The notes: a model not told the origin generated them from the sequence alone. DNA of 14,679 nucleotides from Clostridiales bacterium (GCA_003452395.1 DMOI01000057.1:1-14679), one strand, 5' to 3'. Numbered from the stretch's first letter, positions 1 to 7,354 are shown. Numbers and translations: made by a program.

Positions 1-314
1 GGAATTAAACCCGAAGAGATTAAACTATCTACACTATTTTTTACTGTTATATATGTATTTATAAGCGCTTTATTATTATCAATTATTACTGCTTTTTTTA
101 TATTATAATTTTGAATAAGTTCAAAAAATACAGCTCCTCCACCAACAAATGGCTCTATATAGGTATCTATTATTCCATGATGTAATTCTAGCGGATAGTG
201 TTCATTCAACTGCCCTAATAATTGTGATTTACCTCCCACCCACTTTATAAACGGTCTAACTTTTATATTATTTTCATTATCATATTCGTATTTTCCTGCC
301 AAATTTGCTTTCAT
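1..314 (-). CDS. Dam-type DNA adenine methyltransferase (D12 class), N-terminal part, cut by window edge
   Basis: The first 104 codons of a gene that continues past the left edge. The protein should transfer a methyl group from S-adenosylmethionine to N6 of adenine in a short DNA site. Visible hallmarks are FIKWVGGK (residues 22-29, the SAM-binding motif at the start of D12 enzymes), EPFVGGGAVFF (54-64, motif I) and IIDNNKALINTY (77-88). The catalytic DPPY motif would lie off the window. The N-terminus is about 15 residues longer than in classic Dam. The start at 314 is set by an AGGCGGTGA ribosome binding site just upstream and a promoter about 40 bases away. It may be the modification half of a restriction-modification system or an orphan; the immediate downstream neighbour is not visible. 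Confidence 0.88.
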   Translation of the reverse strand, partial: MKANLAGKYEYDNENNIKVRPFIKWVGGKSQLLGQLNEHYPLELHHGIIDTYIEPFVGGGAVFFELIQNYNIKKAVIIDNNKALINTYITVKNSVDSLISSGLI

Positions 315-351
315 AATGTCACCGCCTATAATTTATTTATGTTTCATATAT

Positions 352-380
352 AATATATCATTTTTTTATGTTTTTTACAA
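352..380 (-). promoter_or_regulatory. Promoter of the D12 methyltransferase
   Basis: The minus strand has TTGTAA (380-375), a 17-base spacer and TATATT (357-352), about 40 bases before the methyltransferase start. The 19-base block TTGTAAAAAACATAAAAAA (380-362) recurs exactly in the promoter of the DUF4268 gene (2820-2802). Confidence 0.55.
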
Positions 381-460
381 GAAAAGTACCTGAAAGTTAC
401 AATATATTTTATAAATACCTTAATTGGAAAACTAACTTCCACCCTCAGTGTATACAATAG

Positions 461-508
461 TGAAATTTAATCTTACAAATAATGCCATGGAAATTAATCT
501 TGCAAATT
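461..508. repeat. Imperfect direct repeat upstream of the IS30 remnant
   Basis: TGAAATTTAATCTTACAAAT (461-480) is repeated nearly exactly as GGAAATTAATCTTGCAAAT (489-507). It lies 45-90 bases before the transposase remnant, where the left terminal region of an IS30-family element would be. No matching right end was found, so this being the IS end is an inference. Confidence 0.4.
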
Positions 509-552
509 AATATACTTTAGGGTAATGACTTCATAGGTAGGAGTGTTTATCT

Positions 553-774
553 GTGGCTACTAACAAACATTTTACTCTTCTAGAAATAATGGACATTCAA
601 CAGTATCTAAACGGCTCTTTATCATTTAAATCTATTGGCAAAGAACTGTGTCTCGACTGCACTACCATTGCAAAGGAGATTAAAAATCACATTACCGTTA
701 GAAAACCTGGCTCCTACGGGAAACCTTTTAACAATTGCCTACATAGACTTAATTGTAACTCTATTTGTTTTTAA
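553..774 (+). pseudogene. IS30-family transposase, N-terminal remnant
   Basis: A 73-codon open frame starting at GTG, with AGGAG about 11 bases upstream. It matches only the N-terminal helix-turn-helix part of IS30-family transposases: KHFTLLEIMDIQQYL, then SFKSIGKELCLDCTTIAKEIKNH (a HTH_38-like domain), then the RKPGSYGKPFNNCLHRLNC segment that normally leads into the cysteine-bearing linker. A full transposase is roughly 330-400 residues with a DDE catalytic domain; here a stop follows C71 and no catalytic domain is seen downstream, so the gene is truncated and should be inactive. It is evidence of past insertion and deletion in this flank. Family recognition is confident; the exact IS is not identified. 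Confidence 0.8.
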
Positions 775-803
775 AAACGTATATCCGGCTATAGTAAACA
801 TTT

Positions 804-835
804 GAGGGGCAGGACAAATTATAAGAACCGTCCCC
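804..835 (-). repeat. REP-like palindromic repeat (GGGGACGGTTCTT type)
   Basis: Read on the minus strand it begins GGGGACGGTTCTTAT and ends TTTGTCC-TGCCCCTC. GGGGACGG near one end pairs with the GTCC/CCCC portion at the other, giving a palindromic unit of about 30 bases. This resembles the scattered GGGGACGGTTCT...GTCC repeats I know from Clostridia and related Firmicutes genomes. It sits directly behind the broken IS30 gene. Only one copy is present in this window, so its repetitive nature is taken from memory. Confidence 0.45.
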
Positions 836-929
836 AATGTCCCTACATATAAAACATAAGGAGTTTTTGGGGTCTTATATCATAGTTTTATCAATCCAAA
901 GTAGTTTTGAACCGTACTACGTATGTATA

Positions 930-1376
930 TCAACATTTTTCTATCTTTTCCTCTTTAAAATATATCTTTTTTTCAATGCCACGTTCTAAAACCTTTTTTA
1001 ATTCTGATTTACTACTTCCATACCATTTAATTACATTTACAAACTCACTCAAATTACACCATTTATAATCAATGTTTTCTTCATTCAAAATAATATTTCC
1101 TTCATTTACAAATGCAATATAAACATATTCCACACAATTTATTTCATCATTCCGATATTTAAAAATCCAATTTAAATATAAAACATTTTCAACATCTAAG
1201 TTAGTTTCTTCTTTTATCTCTCTTTTTACCACTTCGCTACCATCGAGTTCATAACTTTCAAATTCACCCGTTACAGTATACCAAAAATCTCCTCCATGTC
1301 TAGGATCTAATGGATTATTACGAAGTAATAGAAATTCGTTATCATTATTGATTATAAACGATAATATTTTATTCAT
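930..1376 (-). CDS. Nudix hydrolase
   Basis: A 148-residue single-domain protein expected to hydrolyse a nucleoside diphosphate linked to another group, using Mg2+; the substrate cannot be told from sequence. The Nudix box runs from G37 to L60, ending in a clear REIKEETNL (52-60). The spacing between the central glutamate and REIKEE is one residue longer than the GX5EX7REUXEE pattern, a mild deviation. The preceding FLLLR and FWYTVTGEFE strands are typical of the fold. The ATG is supported by AGGGGTGA seven bases upstream. It stands alone, ends about 150 bases from the IS30/REP remnants and reads toward them. Family confident, role unknown. Confidence 0.85.
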   Translation of the reverse strand: MNKILSFIINNDNEFLLLRNNPLDPRHGGDFWYTVTGEFESYELDGSEVVKREIKEETNLDVENVLYLNWIFKYRNDEINCVEYVYIAFVNEGNIILNEENIDYKWCNLSEFVNVIKWYGSSKSELKKVLERGIEKKIYFKEEKIEKC

Positions 1377-1546
1377 TAATTTTCACCCCTCAAATGCATT
1401 TTATAGCAAAACAGCATACCAAATAAACAAACTTTCCCCATTCGTTTTGCATGCTCCCGTACTTTTCGTGTCCCCAAACGATTTTTATTTATTTATGTTT
1501 ATTTTATTATACATAACTTTTCCATATTTTTCAACATATTCTAGTA

Positions 1547-2671
1547 TCATTTGTTTTTCAATTTATTAGCTATCATCTTCATTTCGTCTCTAAAAGAATT
1601 TTCCATTCTTACCATAGCATCTATCATAAATCTCATCATTTTTTCCCAATTATCTTTATTAAAAACATCAACATCTTTTATCTCATATTTAACTCTAGCT
1701 GCTTTTTTATCTTCTAGTCTTTCCCACTCTAATGCTTGTCCAAATTTTGCTTCAATCTCATTTTTTCTTAAATATAGATCATCAAAAATAAGCTTATTTT
1801 CTTCTTTGCTAGGTCTGCCAATGTAAACATCTGCTCTGCAATAATAACTAGATATTACTAATTCGTACGATATACCCGATACGCTTGATCCAGCAGCAAG
1901 CCAATTATCTTTTGATGGACTTATATTTTGAAATAGTTGTGTCTTTTCATTCAATCTTTTTAATATTTCTTTCCAAAATTCTATTCTTATTTTATGTCTA
2001 TCTTTCAATTGTTCTTGCGACTCTGAATTCTCACTTTCTTTATCTAACATGCTTATGATATAATCCTCAGATTCTTTTACTGGTATTATTTGTTCTATAT
2101 CTAAAAATAGTTGTTCATCTAATTGATATGGTGTTACCTTTACACATTTAATCTTTAGTTTGTAATTCATCAACCATAATGCGGTAGATGTAACTTCTTT
2201 TCTGAATTCTCTTGCTACCAATATAATTCTTTGACTTTGGCCTTGATTTAATATAATTTCCTTATAGTCAATATTATCGAAAAATTCAACTAACTTTTCT
2301 TCTGCATTTTCATCTTTGTTATTCTTACTTAAATATTCCTGATAAATATCCTTTATCTGATCCTTTTTGAGTGTAGAACAGTATGAAGAGTACTTTAATG
2401 ACTGCCATACAGTATCTCTTCCTGAGTCGTCTAATTTATTTTCTATTATAACTAAATTCCCGTCTTTATCCAGTGCTAATAAATCTAGTCTCTCATTGGT
2501 ATCGTTGAATCCGTTAAACTCTTTTTGTATTATTAGCAAATCTTTTTCCAAACACTCTGGATTTTTTTCTATCCACTCTTGTAAATGCTTTCTTTCCTTA
2601 AACCCTAGTTGGGTAAAAGTTCTTTCCTGCACCTTAGATATTGTATTTTCTTCCTTATTTATTAGGTACAC
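1547..2671 (-). CDS. PD-(D/E)XK nuclease-like protein with DUF4268-type C-terminus
   Basis: A soluble protein of about 374 residues. Counting from the upstream ATG at 2701, the segment 70-89 reads E-R-x-D, then D78, G81 and IENK (86-89): the D...G...E-x-K core of the NucS/DUF91 branch of PD-(D/E)XK nucleases. SGRDTVWQSLKYSSYC just after it is typical of these. The C-terminal half (from about HKIRIEFWKEIL to the end) resembles DUF4268, with a conserved-looking WLAAGSSVSGISYELVI segment. I prefer GTG at 2671 as start because AGGGGGTGATGAG sits directly before it, whereas ATG 2701 has no ribosome binding site. Function is unproven; DNA or nucleic-acid cleavage or binding is likely. Its promoter shares a 19-base block with that of the D12 methyltransferase. 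Confidence 0.8.
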   Translation of the reverse strand: MYLINKEENTISKVQERTFTQLGFKERKHLQEWIEKNPECLEKDLLIIQKEFNGFNDTNERLDLLALDKDGNLVIIENKLDDSGRDTVWQSLKYSSYCSTLKKDQIKDIYQEYLSKNNKDENAEEKLVEFFDNIDYKEIILNQGQSQRIILVAREFRKEVTSTALWLMNYKLKIKCVKVTPYQLDEQLFLDIEQIIPVKESEDYIISMLDKESENSESQEQLKDRHKIRIEFWKEILKRLNEKTQLFQNISPSKDNWLAAGSSVSGISYELVISSYYCRADVYIGRPSKEENKLIFDDLYLRKNEIEAKFGQALEWERLEDKKAARVKYEIKDVDVFNKDNWEKMMRFMIDAMVRMENSFRDEMKMIANKLKNK

Positions 2672-2675
2672 CTCA

Positions 2676-2684
2676 TCACCCCCT
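2676..2684 (-). promoter_or_regulatory. Ribosome binding site deciding the DUF4268 start
   Basis: AGGGGGTGA (2684-2676, minus strand) precedes GTG 2671 and lies inside the frame that would open at ATG 2701. It makes GTG 2671 the probable start and shortens the protein by ten residues. Confidence 0.6.
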
Positions 2685-2791
2685 ATTATATAATTTAACA
2701 TAGAACCCTTTAACCTACTATATAATCTAACTTCTTTATCATACTCTTTCGCAAGTCATTATTTCTGTGTTTTAAATTATACACTTTCTAA

Positions 2792-2820
2792 ATTATAACA
2801 ATTTTTTATGTTTTTTACAA
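2792..2820 (-). promoter_or_regulatory. Promoter of the DUF4268 gene
   Basis: Minus strand TTGTAA (2820-2815), 17-base spacer, TATAAT (2797-2792). The leader to GTG 2671 would be about 115 bases. The -35 and spacer share 19 identical bases with the methyltransferase promoter at 380-362. Confidence 0.6.
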
Positions 2821-2910
2821 TATTTTCAACAAAAAGATGTAAATATTTTTATTATTTACTAAACTTTAATATATAAAATAAGAAGTCATATAAAATAGAC
2901 ATTAAAATAA

Positions 2911-2957
2911 AACACCTCCTATTGTAAAATATAAATTACAATAGAGGTTGTTTTTAT
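2911..2957 (+). terminator. Hairpin with T-run just before the 28-residue ORF (terminator or translational control)
   Basis: AACACCTCCTATTGTAA (2911-2927) pairs with TTACAATAGAGGTTGTT (2936-2952), about 15 pairs with two bulges, followed by TTTTT. It has the form of an intrinsic terminator. It also pairs an anti-Shine-Dalgarno-like CACCTCCT with the AGAGGT that would serve the ORF at 2956, so it could hide that ribosome binding site. Confidence 0.5.
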
Positions 2958-3042
2958 GAGTCCCGTTCAAATTATTGGTGTTTTCTTTTTCTTCTTAATA
3001 GCTTGCTTTTATGGATTGTATTTGGTATCATATGACTTATAA
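2956..3042 (+). CDS. 28-residue single-span membrane peptide (hypothetical)
   Basis: ATG to TAA encodes MSPVQIIGVFFFFLIACFYG followed by LYLVSYDL, essentially one hydrophobic helix with no charged residue except near the C-terminus. AGAGGT lies about 8 bases upstream but is buried in the 2911-2952 hairpin. Small hydrophobic peptides with sequestered ribosome binding sites are typical of type I toxins, and also of many small membrane proteins; I recognise no specific family. No antisense RNA promoter was identified. It precedes the rRNA methyltransferase by about 40 bases on the same strand, so it could also be a leader ORF. Coding status is uncertain. Confidence 0.4.
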   Translation: MSPVQIIGVFFFFLIACFYGLYLVSYDL

Positions 3043-3081
3043 CAACGTTACAAAAATATATTAAAAAAGGTGGATGAAACA

Positions 3082-4131
3082 ATGGATAATCAAGAACAAA
3101 AACATCAGCGACGTATTCGATATAAAGGCACTCATCCTAAAACTTTTAAAGAAAAATATAAGGAACTGCAACCAGAGAAATATGCTGATGCTGTGGCAAA
3201 GGTTATCGGGAAGGGCAGTACTCCTGCTGGTATGCATCTTTCAATTTGCGTTAAAGAAATATTAGAATTTTTACAAATTACTCCTGGCCAAACGGGACTC
3301 GATGCAACTCTAGGTTATGGTGGGCATACTTTAGAGATGCTTAAATGTTTAGATTCAAAGGGTCACTTATATGCAACTGATGTAGATCCTATTGAATTAC
3401 CGCGTACTAGAGAGCGTTTAGAGCTCTTAGGTTATGGTTCAGAAATTTTAACGATTAGGCAAATGAACTTTTCCTATATAGATCAAATTACTTTTGAATC
3501 AGGACCACTCGATTTTGTATTAGCAGATTTGGGTGTCTCTTCAATGCAAATAGACAATCCTGAAAGAGGATTTTCATTTAAGAATGAAGGACCACTCGAC
3601 TTACGGCTGAATCCCGAGAGAGGTAACTCTGCAGCAGCTCGTTTAAAAACTATTTCACAAGATGAATTGCAAGGTATGTTGTCAGAAAACGCGGACGAGC
3701 CTAATTCCGCAGCAATCGCTCGTGCCATTATTTCCGAAATTAAAAAAGGAATAGACATATCAACAACGACTCAGCTCAAAGAGATTATCAAAGATGCTCT
3801 AAAATTTATTCCAGAAAATAAAAGGGACAATGCAATTAAAAAATCTTGCAGGCGATGCTTTCAAGCGTTGCGAATTGATGTCAATAATGAATTTGAAGTG
3901 TTATATGAATTTTTGGAAAAAATTCCTGCTACCCTTGCTGAGGGTGGGCGCGTTGCTATACTTTCATTTCATTCAGGAGAAGATCGTCTCGTTAAAAAAT
4001 CTTTTCAACGCTTTTTTCGTGAAGGCGTATATAGAGAAATAGCTCCTGATGCTATTCGACCATCATTAGAAGAATGTAATAACAATAGTCGTGCTCGTTC
4101 CGCTAAATTGCGTTGGGCTATAAAAGCATGA
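3082..4131 (+). CDS. rsmH: RsmH-type 16S rRNA (cytosine-N4) methyltransferase, stand-alone paralogue
   Basis: Member of the RsmH/MraW family, which methylates N4 of C1402 in 16S rRNA in the decoding centre using SAM. Counting from GTG 3070, motif I is GLDATLGYGGHTLEML (76-91), followed by the acidic DVDP (104-107). The family signature LADLGVSSMQIDNPERGFSF and PLDLRLNP spans 151-182, then FQALRIDVNNE (264-274), ILSFHSGEDRLVKK (297-310) and RARSAKLRWA near the end. The usual SFHSLEDR reads SFHSGEDR. The first 50 or so residues are a basic extension (RRIRYKGTHPKTFKEKYKEL) absent from the dcw-cluster enzyme, and no mraZ, ftsL or pbp gene is nearby, so this is probably a second copy in the genome. 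I chose ATG 3082 because AAGGTGG (3067-3073) overlaps the alternative GTG 3070 and spaces well to 3082. The product is 349 residues. Confidence 0.87.
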   Translation: MDNQEQKHQRRIRYKGTHPKTFKEKYKELQPEKYADAVAKVIGKGSTPAGMHLSICVKEILEFLQITPGQTGLDATLGYGGHTLEMLKCLDSKGHLYATDVDPIELPRTRERLELLGYGSEILTIRQMNFSYIDQITFESGPLDFVLADLGVSSMQIDNPERGFSFKNEGPLDLRLNPERGNSAAARLKTISQDELQGMLSENADEPNSAAIARAIISEIKKGIDISTTTQLKEIIKDALKFIPENKRDNAIKKSCRRCFQALRIDVNNEFEVLYEFLEKIPATLAEGGRVAILSFHSGEDRLVKKSFQRFFREGVYREIAPDAIRPSLEECNNNSRARSAKLRWAIKA

Positions 4132-4233
4132 TTTTAATAATTTTACATTACTTTATCAAATATGCAAGCAGTAATGCCGATACCATGAATAGTGTATTAG
4201 ATATTAAATAAAAACCACATAAAAACGTATGCT

Positions 4234-4265
4234 AAAAACACCTAGAAATTATAGGTGTTTTTCTC
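4234..4265 (+). terminator. Intrinsic terminator of the rsmH-like gene
   Basis: AAAAACACCTA (4234-4244) and TAGGTGTTTTT (4252-4262) form an 11-base perfect stem with a 7-base loop. A-runs and T-runs on both sides make it usable in either direction. It lies 100 bases after the stop codon. Confidence 0.8.
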
Positions 4266-4302
4266 TTTTAAAAAATTAGACACCTTTTCGTGTTTTCAGG
4301 CA

Positions 4303-4341
4303 ATAAAAAACACCAGCTAAATTGCTTCAAAGCTAGTGTTT
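4303..4341 (-). terminator. Original terminator of the displaced tRNA-Arg
   Basis: On the minus strand AACACTAGCT (4340-4331) pairs with AGCTGGTGTT (4319-4310) with one wobble, followed by TTTTTATTG. It starts a few bases after the tRNA 3' fragment, as a tRNA transcription terminator would, and marks this side as the native chromosomal side. Confidence 0.75.
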
Positions 4342-4347
4342 ATATGA

Positions 4348-4389
4348 TGTGCACGAAGGGATTCGAACCCCCGGCCTTTTGGTTCGTAG
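4348..4389 (-). repeat. Attachment site: displaced 3' half of tRNA-Arg(ACG)
   Basis: The minus strand from 4389 reads CTACGAA (anticodon loop, anticodon ACG at 4387-4385), the 3' anticodon stem CCAAA, variable loop, T-arm GGGGG-TTCGAAT-CCCTT, acceptor strand CGTGCAC (4355-4349) and discriminator A4348. Everything 5' of the anticodon loop is missing: the base before CTACGAA is C and the preceding stem (expected to be like TTTGG) is AGC instead. Truncation exactly at the anticodon loop is the classic footprint of a tyrosine recombinase inserting into a tRNA gene. The 3' side keeps its terminator, so the element lies at higher coordinates. It should not yield a functional tRNA. Confidence 0.88.
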
Positions 4390-4408
4390 GCTGAAGCCCT
4401 TGCCTTTT

Positions 4409-4537
4409 TTACACCCTTGAAATCCTTATTCTACAACATTCTTTTAAATATTCATACCTACTTTTCTTAGCCACATCCTTTGCCAGAATGCCACTTATTG
4501 CCGAGAGTTCAATGTTTTTGTTTATTTCTCTATGCAT
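4409..4537 (-). CDS. 42-residue ORF next to the attachment site (doubtful)
   Basis: ATG 4537 to TAA encodes MHREINKNIELSAISGILAK followed by a basic helical tail ending CCRIRISRV. It begins 17 bases after the stop of the NTPase gene and ends 20 bases from the tRNA core. There is no ribosome binding site at a usable distance. It could be a small protein coupled to the upstream gene, the tail of a larger ancestral gene, or chance. No family recognised. Confidence 0.2.
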   Translation of the reverse strand: MHREINKNIELSAISGILAKDVAKKSRYEYLKECCRIRISRV

Positions 4538-4554
4538 CTAGGAATTTTTATAAG

Positions 4555-7224
4555 CTATAACCTCTTTTCTATAAATCCCAATTCAACATTTCTATGTTCC
4601 ACACTATATCTTATTACTCTTCCTAATATTATATCTGTTATACTATAATCTTCAGGGTTATAATTTGATATTTTTCCTTTAGGTATGAACCCATCTTGTT
4701 CAAAGTCAATCGATACAAATAGTCCAAATTCTTTTATTGCAGTAACAATACATTCTTGTTCTGTGCCTTCTGGATATAATCTTTTCTTCTCTTCAATATC
4801 TAATGTTACTTTAGAATTTGATTTCATTTTATCTAATGCATTAAAACATTCTTCTAAATTATATATGTCAAAATAGTATGATTCCATAACCTCTTTTGGT
4901 GTTGATAAATAATTATCCCTGTAGTCTTTTAAATAATTTAGCATATCTTCAACATTATATATAACACAGGCTCTACTTAAGTGTCTTGAACCCGATTTAT
5001 CCGTAATCCTATTAGATATTTTTTTAGTTATATCTAAATTTTTATATAGTACATCTTCAGAGCATGCCGCTAGATATGTTATATTATTCAATAGATATAT
5101 ATGTAACATGCCATGTGGAGAAATACGTATTAAATCAGCGCCATTAAATTCATCACTTTGACTTTCTGATATTATAAGTTTGTTTTTTATTAAAACAACA
5201 ATTTCTCTTACTATAACTTTTTCATCATGCCCTAAAATCAACAAATCTTTTATTAACTCTTCTGCTTTATGAAAGCCCTTTACTCCACTTGCTCCAGACA
5301 TGTTTTTCATGTTGTCTAACCATTTTAAAATGTCAACCCTTATAAATGGGTCAACCCAATCATCAGAGTATTCAGATGAGAATAGGTTTTTTATCTTTGA
5401 TTCCATATCTGAGTAAAATACCCTATTTGCTCTTAAAATTGCATTCATCATTGAGAAATTAGATATAGCATATTCTCCTCCTGTTGCTCTAATAGAAAAC
5501 AGGTCTCTAGCACTTATGTGCCCACTTTTACAAAAATCTATAAATAGTTCTATTCCAGATCTAATGTCCCTGCCGGTAATACTATAGAATATTTTCTTTA
5601 TCAACTCATCTTGTCTTATAGAATTTAAAATGTATTTAAAATATTCCAAATGCTCATTTTCCTTTAATATAACCTTCATTCCATTTTCAAGTATATAGTT
5701 AGTTGCCTCAAAGTCCTTCTTTTCTATTCTATAAATATATCTTAGTCTATATTGAAGTACTGTCAATAAGTCCGGAGGGTCTATTCTGAATACTAGTGCT
5801 TTTATTACTGTATCAAGAGGTGGCACAGATTTATGCATATTATATGTTGTATCTCTAAGTGGTAACACAATTAAGCATTCATATTGATTTCTAAACCACT
5901 CTGCAACTTGAAACATTAATAGCTGATCCTGAATACTTCCCTTGTCTACATTATCTAATACTACTATTCCTTCCTGTTTTTTATTTTTCCTAATATATCT
6001 GAGTAAGCACTTAAGGGTGAAATCCTTATTGGTTATAGAATCTTTTACTACTTGGTATAGTTCTTTATCATATTCAACCTTATTTTGTCTTAGATACCCA
6101 CCAACACCATTTTCAAATTCCTTTATTTTATCAGCATATAGTCCAGCTAAAAAGTCCTTATTACCAAAATTGCATTCTGGATACTGTTCTATTATTTTAT
6201 CAATTGCTGCTTCCGTTAACCAAGTGTAAATACTCTCCCTTGAAATTGGAGCTGGGTTCATATTAATTATAATCCAATTTATTGCATTTTTTAAATCTAA
6301 TTGCTTATCCACTGCTATATTTTTTAAATATCTAATAAATGTAGTTTTGCCACTACCTACGCTACCCACCAATAAAATAAGTGAATGTCTTTTATCTTTT
6401 TTGTCTACATAACCCTCTACACCGTTAAAGAAAGGTTTAGTGTCTTGTGATGAGATTAGTGTTGTATAATCATCAATACTTGGTAATTTTATTGCTCTTA
6501 TTGTTTTTAATATAGGTTCAACATGCTGTTCACGTTTTTTTGATTCAACATATGCATTTTCTACTATCATTTTGTACTCTTCTTCACTTTCAGGTATTAG
6601 AATATGATTATAGTCAAGTGAAATAGTTCTGCCAAAACTGTTTTCTTGTAGTTCTGAATTTTGTGCATTTCTACCACCTATTTGTCCCACTGGTCTAAAA
6701 AACTTCGAATCGCCTCTTATTTGTTTTAGTAAATCTTTATGAAAACTTATCATAGCTTTTTTAGATGCAAAATCTAGTAGCTCAGTAAATTTAATGCTTC
6801 CCACTTTCATATCTTCAAAGTCCACGTCAATTGTAGGTTTATCTTGGTCGCAATATCCTGCAATTGTTTTTTCTCCATTAGATGCTATAATTTTCTTACA
6901 AGGATTAATACCATGTGGATGCTTAGAATTTAGCTCGTTTGCATACATTCTTGCTTCAGAAAATGCATCATATACATTAACACCTGGCTTCTTAGCCTCT
7001 ATAACTATTACTGGTAGTCCATTTATGGTTATTATGTAGTCTGGGTAATGTTGTTTTGGATTTGTTTTGCCTATAATATGCGACTTAATTCTATGCTTAG
7101 TCAGTATATCCATCGAAGAATATGAACACCCTTGTGGGTATTCTTCGTTTAGAAATTTAATTATAAATTTTTGTTCTACATCACTCTCTGTGGTTAAATC
7201 TTCAATATTACAGTATAGCGACAT
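4555..7224 (-). CDS. HsdR-like nuclease / P-loop NTPase / S1-domain protein, candidate defence effector
   Basis: An 889-residue soluble protein. Residues 10-170 resemble the N-terminal nuclease domain of type I restriction R subunits (HsdR_N): E17, PDYI (61-64) and VIEAKKPG (74-81) supply the D...E-x-K of a PD-(D/E)XK site. Residues 280-480 form a P-loop NTPase: Walker A GSVGSGKT (287-294), Walker B GIVVLDNVD (419-427), and LIVLPLRD (451-458) in the place of a sensor or STAND-type arginine. There is no DEAD/DEAH helicase motor and no hsdM or hsdS nearby, so it is not a conventional type I enzyme. Residues 500-800 are helical and unassigned. Residues 818-889 (EGTEQECIVTAIKEFGLFVS, then DGFIPKGKI) resemble an S1/OB RNA-binding domain. 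AGGTGAT precedes the ATG. Inference: antiviral NTPase-nuclease cargo, related in layout to STAND defence proteins; the target is unknown. Confidence 0.72.
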   Translation of the reverse strand: MSLYCNIEDLTTESDVEQKFIIKFLNEEYPQGCSYSSMDILTKHRIKSHIIGKTNPKQHYPDYIITINGLPVIVIEAKKPGVNVYDAFSEARMYANELNSKHPHGINPCKKIIASNGEKTIAGYCDQDKPTIDVDFEDMKVGSIKFTELLDFASKKAMISFHKDLLKQIRGDSKFFRPVGQIGGRNAQNSELQENSFGRTISLDYNHILIPESEEEYKMIVENAYVESKKREQHVEPILKTIRAIKLPSIDDYTTLISSQDTKPFFNGVEGYVDKKDKRHSLILLVGSVGSGKTTFIRYLKNIAVDKQLDLKNAINWIIINMNPAPISRESIYTWLTEAAIDKIIEQYPECNFGNKDFLAGLYADKIKEFENGVGGYLRQNKVEYDKELYQVVKDSITNKDFTLKCLLRYIRKNKKQEGIVVLDNVDKGSIQDQLLMFQVAEWFRNQYECLIVLPLRDTTYNMHKSVPPLDTVIKALVFRIDPPDLLTVLQYRLRYIYRIEKKDFEATNYILENGMKVILKENEHLEYFKYILNSIRQDELIKKIFYSITGRDIRSGIELFIDFCKSGHISARDLFSIRATGGEYAISNFSMMNAILRANRVFYSDMESKIKNLFSSEYSDDWVDPFIRVDILKWLDNMKNMSGASGVKGFHKAEELIKDLLILGHDEKVIVREIVVLIKNKLIISESQSDEFNGADLIRISPHGMLHIYLLNNITYLAACSEDVLYKNLDITKKISNRITDKSGSRHLSRACVIYNVEDMLNYLKDYRDNYLSTPKEVMESYYFDIYNLEECFNALDKMKSNSKVTLDIEEKKRLYPEGTEQECIVTAIKEFGLFVSIDFEQDGFIPKGKISNYNPEDYSITDIILGRVIRYSVEHRNVELGFIEKRL

Positions 7225-7245
7225 ACTATCACCTGCCTAAACCAA

Positions 7246-7275
7246 ATTTTATCTTATATAATCTTATATTATCAA
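7246..7275 (-). promoter_or_regulatory. Likely promoter of the nuclease-NTPase gene
   Basis: Minus strand TTGATA (7275-7270), 18-base spacer, TAAAAT (7251-7246), about 22 bases before the start codon. A second weaker candidate overlaps upstream (TTGTTA, 17 bases, TAATAT). The gene therefore appears to have its own promoter, separate from the integrase. Confidence 0.45.
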
Positions 7276-7354
7276 GTTTTATAAAATTTAACAAGTGTTT
7301 TTATAAAAATAATATAAATTCTATCAATTAATATTATAACGCACCTGAAAAGTA

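Noticed and set aside
4555..7224. Type I restriction R subunit (hsdR)
   Set aside because: The N-terminal nuclease fits, but there is no SF2 helicase motor and no hsdM or hsdS in the window.
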